Positions 62,763 through 64,000 of a stretch of 64,000 bases of DNA are shown here, one piece after another. The stretch's first letter is position 1. Each line of letters begins with the position of its first letter. The notes beneath the pieces are model-generated. The model was not told the DNA's origin. It ran no database searches and saw only the letters and a program-made list of their open reading frames with translations. Location: the NCBI GenBank assembly GCA_963789075.1, contig CAWBJQ010000014.1, forward strand, positions 1,240,001 through 1,304,000, read 5' to 3'. Source of the stretch: DATATJ01 sp963789075 (GTDB lineage: Bacteria > Acidobacteriota > Vicinamibacteria > Vicinamibacterales > CAVVIG01). The translations under genes were made by a program, and so were the position numbers.

Positions 62763-63684
62763 ATGCCGTCTATGCAATTCGGCGGCGTCTTCTCCGTTCT
62801 CCCTACTCCCTTCGATCCCGACGGCGACATCGATCCCGACAGCCTGCGGCGCGTCATCGACCTCTTTCTGGCGGACGGCGTCAACGGCTTCACCGCGCTG
62901 GGCGTCACCGGCGAGGTCGCTCGCCTGACGGATGTCGAACGCCAGCACGTCCTTGACGTCGTGGTCTCGCACGTGGCGGGGCGTGTTCCCGTGGTGGCCG
63001 GCACAACGGCCGAAGGCCTGCGGACGTGCATCGAGTACAGCCGGCGCGCGAAGCAGGCAGGGGCGGCCGCCGTGATGATCAGCCCGCCGCGCATGGCGAA
63101 AAATCAATTCGGACGCGGTCGCGAAGCACTATGCGGCGATTGCCGATGCCGTCGATCTGCCGATCATCGTCCAGGACTATCCGCCGATCTCCGGGTATGC
63201 GATGGAGCCGGCGCTGCTGGCGCGCATCGCGCGGGAGGTGCCCGCCGCGCGGACGATCAAGCTCGAGGATCCGCCGACGCCGTTCAAAACGAGCCGCATC
63301 CTGGAGCAGGCCGCGGGGCTCGACGTGCGGATCTTCGGCGGCCTCGGCGGCGTCTTCCTCATCGAAGAGCTGCTCGCCGGCGCGGCTGGCGCCATGACCG
63401 GCTTTGCGTTTCCGGAAATGCTCGTCCGCATCCTGACGCTGTTTCGCGCCGGGCAGGTGGACGAAGCGGCCGATGCCTTCTATCGCAGCGTGCCACTGAT
63501 GCGCTTCGAGTTTCAGGAAGGCATCGGGATGGCGATCCGCAAAGAAGTGCTCCGCCGCCGCGGCGCGATCGCACACGCGGGCATTCGTCCCCCGGGCGGT
63601 ACGCTGGATCAGACGACGAAGGATGCGTTGGATCGGGTGATGAAGTGGGTGGAGACGGAAACGCTTCACCACAGAGGACACTGA
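62763..63684 (+). CDS. Dihydrodipicolinate synthase (DapA) family aldolase, frameshifted
   Basis: ATG at 62763 (or 62772). The barrel starts GGVFSVLPTPFDPDGDIDPD, with LFLADGVNGFTALGVTGEVA, VVAGTTAEGLRTCIEYSRRA and AAVMISPPRM. Near 63100 a one-base shift leads to HYAAIADAVDLPIIVQDYPP with the catalytic Tyr, RTIKLEDPPTPFKTSRIL with the Schiff-base Lys, and FGGLGGVFLIEELLAGAAGA. Members cleave or condense pyruvate-containing compounds; the GVTGE motif replaces the usual GTTGE, so a catabolic member is more likely than lysine biosynthesis. The last residues (TLHHRGH) and the TGA stop come from the CAGAGGACA word repeat. Confidence 0.87.
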
Positions 63685-63751
63685 GGACACAGAGGTCAAT
63701 CTCGTACAGGGCCGGGCCTCCGTGTCCCCCGTGTCCTCCGTGGTGGAGAGC
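63667..63751. repeat. ACAGAGGAC word-repeat hairpin containing the stop codon of the DapA-family gene
   Basis: Left arm CACCACAGAGGACACTGAGG, ACACAGAGG; right arm CCTCCGTGTCCCCCGTGTCC, TCCGTGGTGG. The 29-nt arms pair at about 25 positions. The TGA of CACTGAGG is the stop of the upstream gene. The right arm ends about 9 bp before the SDR start and includes its GGTGGAGAG ribosome-site region. Confidence 0.9.
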
Positions 63752-63757
63752 TGCTGC

Positions 63758-64000
63758 ATGGATCTGAAACTCACCGGGAAAGTCGCGATGGTTGGCGGCG
63801 CAAGCAAGGGCCTGGGCTATGCCGTGGCGCGTGCGCTGGCAGCCGAAGGCGCACGGGTGTCGATCGCGTCGCGCGATCGGGACGCGGTCGATCGGGCGGC
63901 GGCGGCGATCAAGAAAGAGACGGGGGCGACGGTGATCGCCACGGCTGGCGACTTGAGCGCCGCGCCGGCGATTGAGGCCTGGCATCGCGCCACCGTCGAC
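63758..64000 (+). CDS. Short-chain dehydrogenase/reductase (3' partial)
   Basis: ATG at 63758 with GGAG 10 bases before it. The first 81 residues are visible and run off the window: MDLKLTGKVAMVGGASKGLG is the SDR N-terminus with the GGxxxGxG dinucleotide-binding loop, followed by YAVARALAAEGARVSIASRD and the Asp of ATAGDLSAAPAIE. The Arg at the end of strand 2 (ASRD) suggests NADP(H) preference. The substrate cannot be told; the DapA-family gene upstream hints at sugar-acid or keto-acid catabolism. Confidence 0.88.
   Translation, partial: MDLKLTGKVAMVGGASKGLGYAVARALAAEGARVSIASRDRDAVDRAAAAIKKETGATVIATAGDLSAAPAIEAWHRATVD

Overview
The window is high-GC bacterial chromosome. It has almost no spacer between genes, many 4-bp stop/start overlaps, and no rRNA, tRNA, CRISPR array, phage or transposase gene that I could see. 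The gene content points to Acidobacteriota, most likely the Vicinamibacteria lineage: an M56/TonB antirepressor, a VWA protein next to a sortase, a DUF5916-type barrel protein, an ascorbate-monooxygenase-like protein with a c-haem site, and a DUF1028 protein. This is inferred from gene families; no marker RNA is present.

Layout. 1-2.1 kb: end of a BlaR1-like antirepressor and a TPR protein. 2.5-11.5 kb: a surface-glycan cluster (hexapeptide acyltransferase, methyltransferase, GT2, AsnB-type amidotransferase, polytopic membrane protein), split by a secreted subtilisin that lies between two copies of a 263-bp direct duplication. 11.7-18.4 kb: FtsB-like protein, CutA, DedA, a transsulfuration enzyme, an RsbU-type phosphatase, RNase III and RsmE. 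18.4-26 kb: a Tat-exported enolase-superfamily enzyme, an ATPase coupled to hutU, hutH, purA. 26-32 kb: PilZ protein, LepB, an outer-membrane barrel, and a sortase / VWA / LPRTA-substrate operon. 32-35.4 kb: response regulator, CheB, CheR. 35.6-49 kb: exported proteins and housekeeping genes (pepT, lysC, xth, ferredoxin, chlorite-dismutase-family protein, amidase, trxC, mltB). 49-53.5 kb: a tripartite efflux operon. 53.7-64 kb: DUF5916 protein, a small regulator-like gene, PCMT-like methyltransferase, Old Yellow Enzyme, an OmpR/histidine kinase pair, HtrA, a DapA-family enzyme and the start of an SDR.

The most unusual feature is in the spacers. At least a dozen consist of direct repeats of a short word of about 5-9 nt, often followed by the complementary word so that the spacer folds into a hairpin. 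The word changes from spacer to spacer (CACGAAG, CAGAGG, CAGTC, ATTGCAGA, AATCTG, GATCCCT, AATCCCG). Several sit exactly at gene 3' ends and supply the stop codon and last residues of the protein (cutA, purA, amidase, DapA-family gene). One has entered hutH in frame, and two are nested palindromes of 250-300 bp. A second family, inverted AAAGGGGACGGG arms, occurs three times, each time at or within about 12 nt of a stop codon.

Many genes are broken by single-base shifts while the protein continues cleanly in the next frame. Most are explained by one surplus G on the coding strand, and the density is highest after 53 kb. I treat these mainly as sequencing or assembly indels and annotate the reconstructed genes across them.
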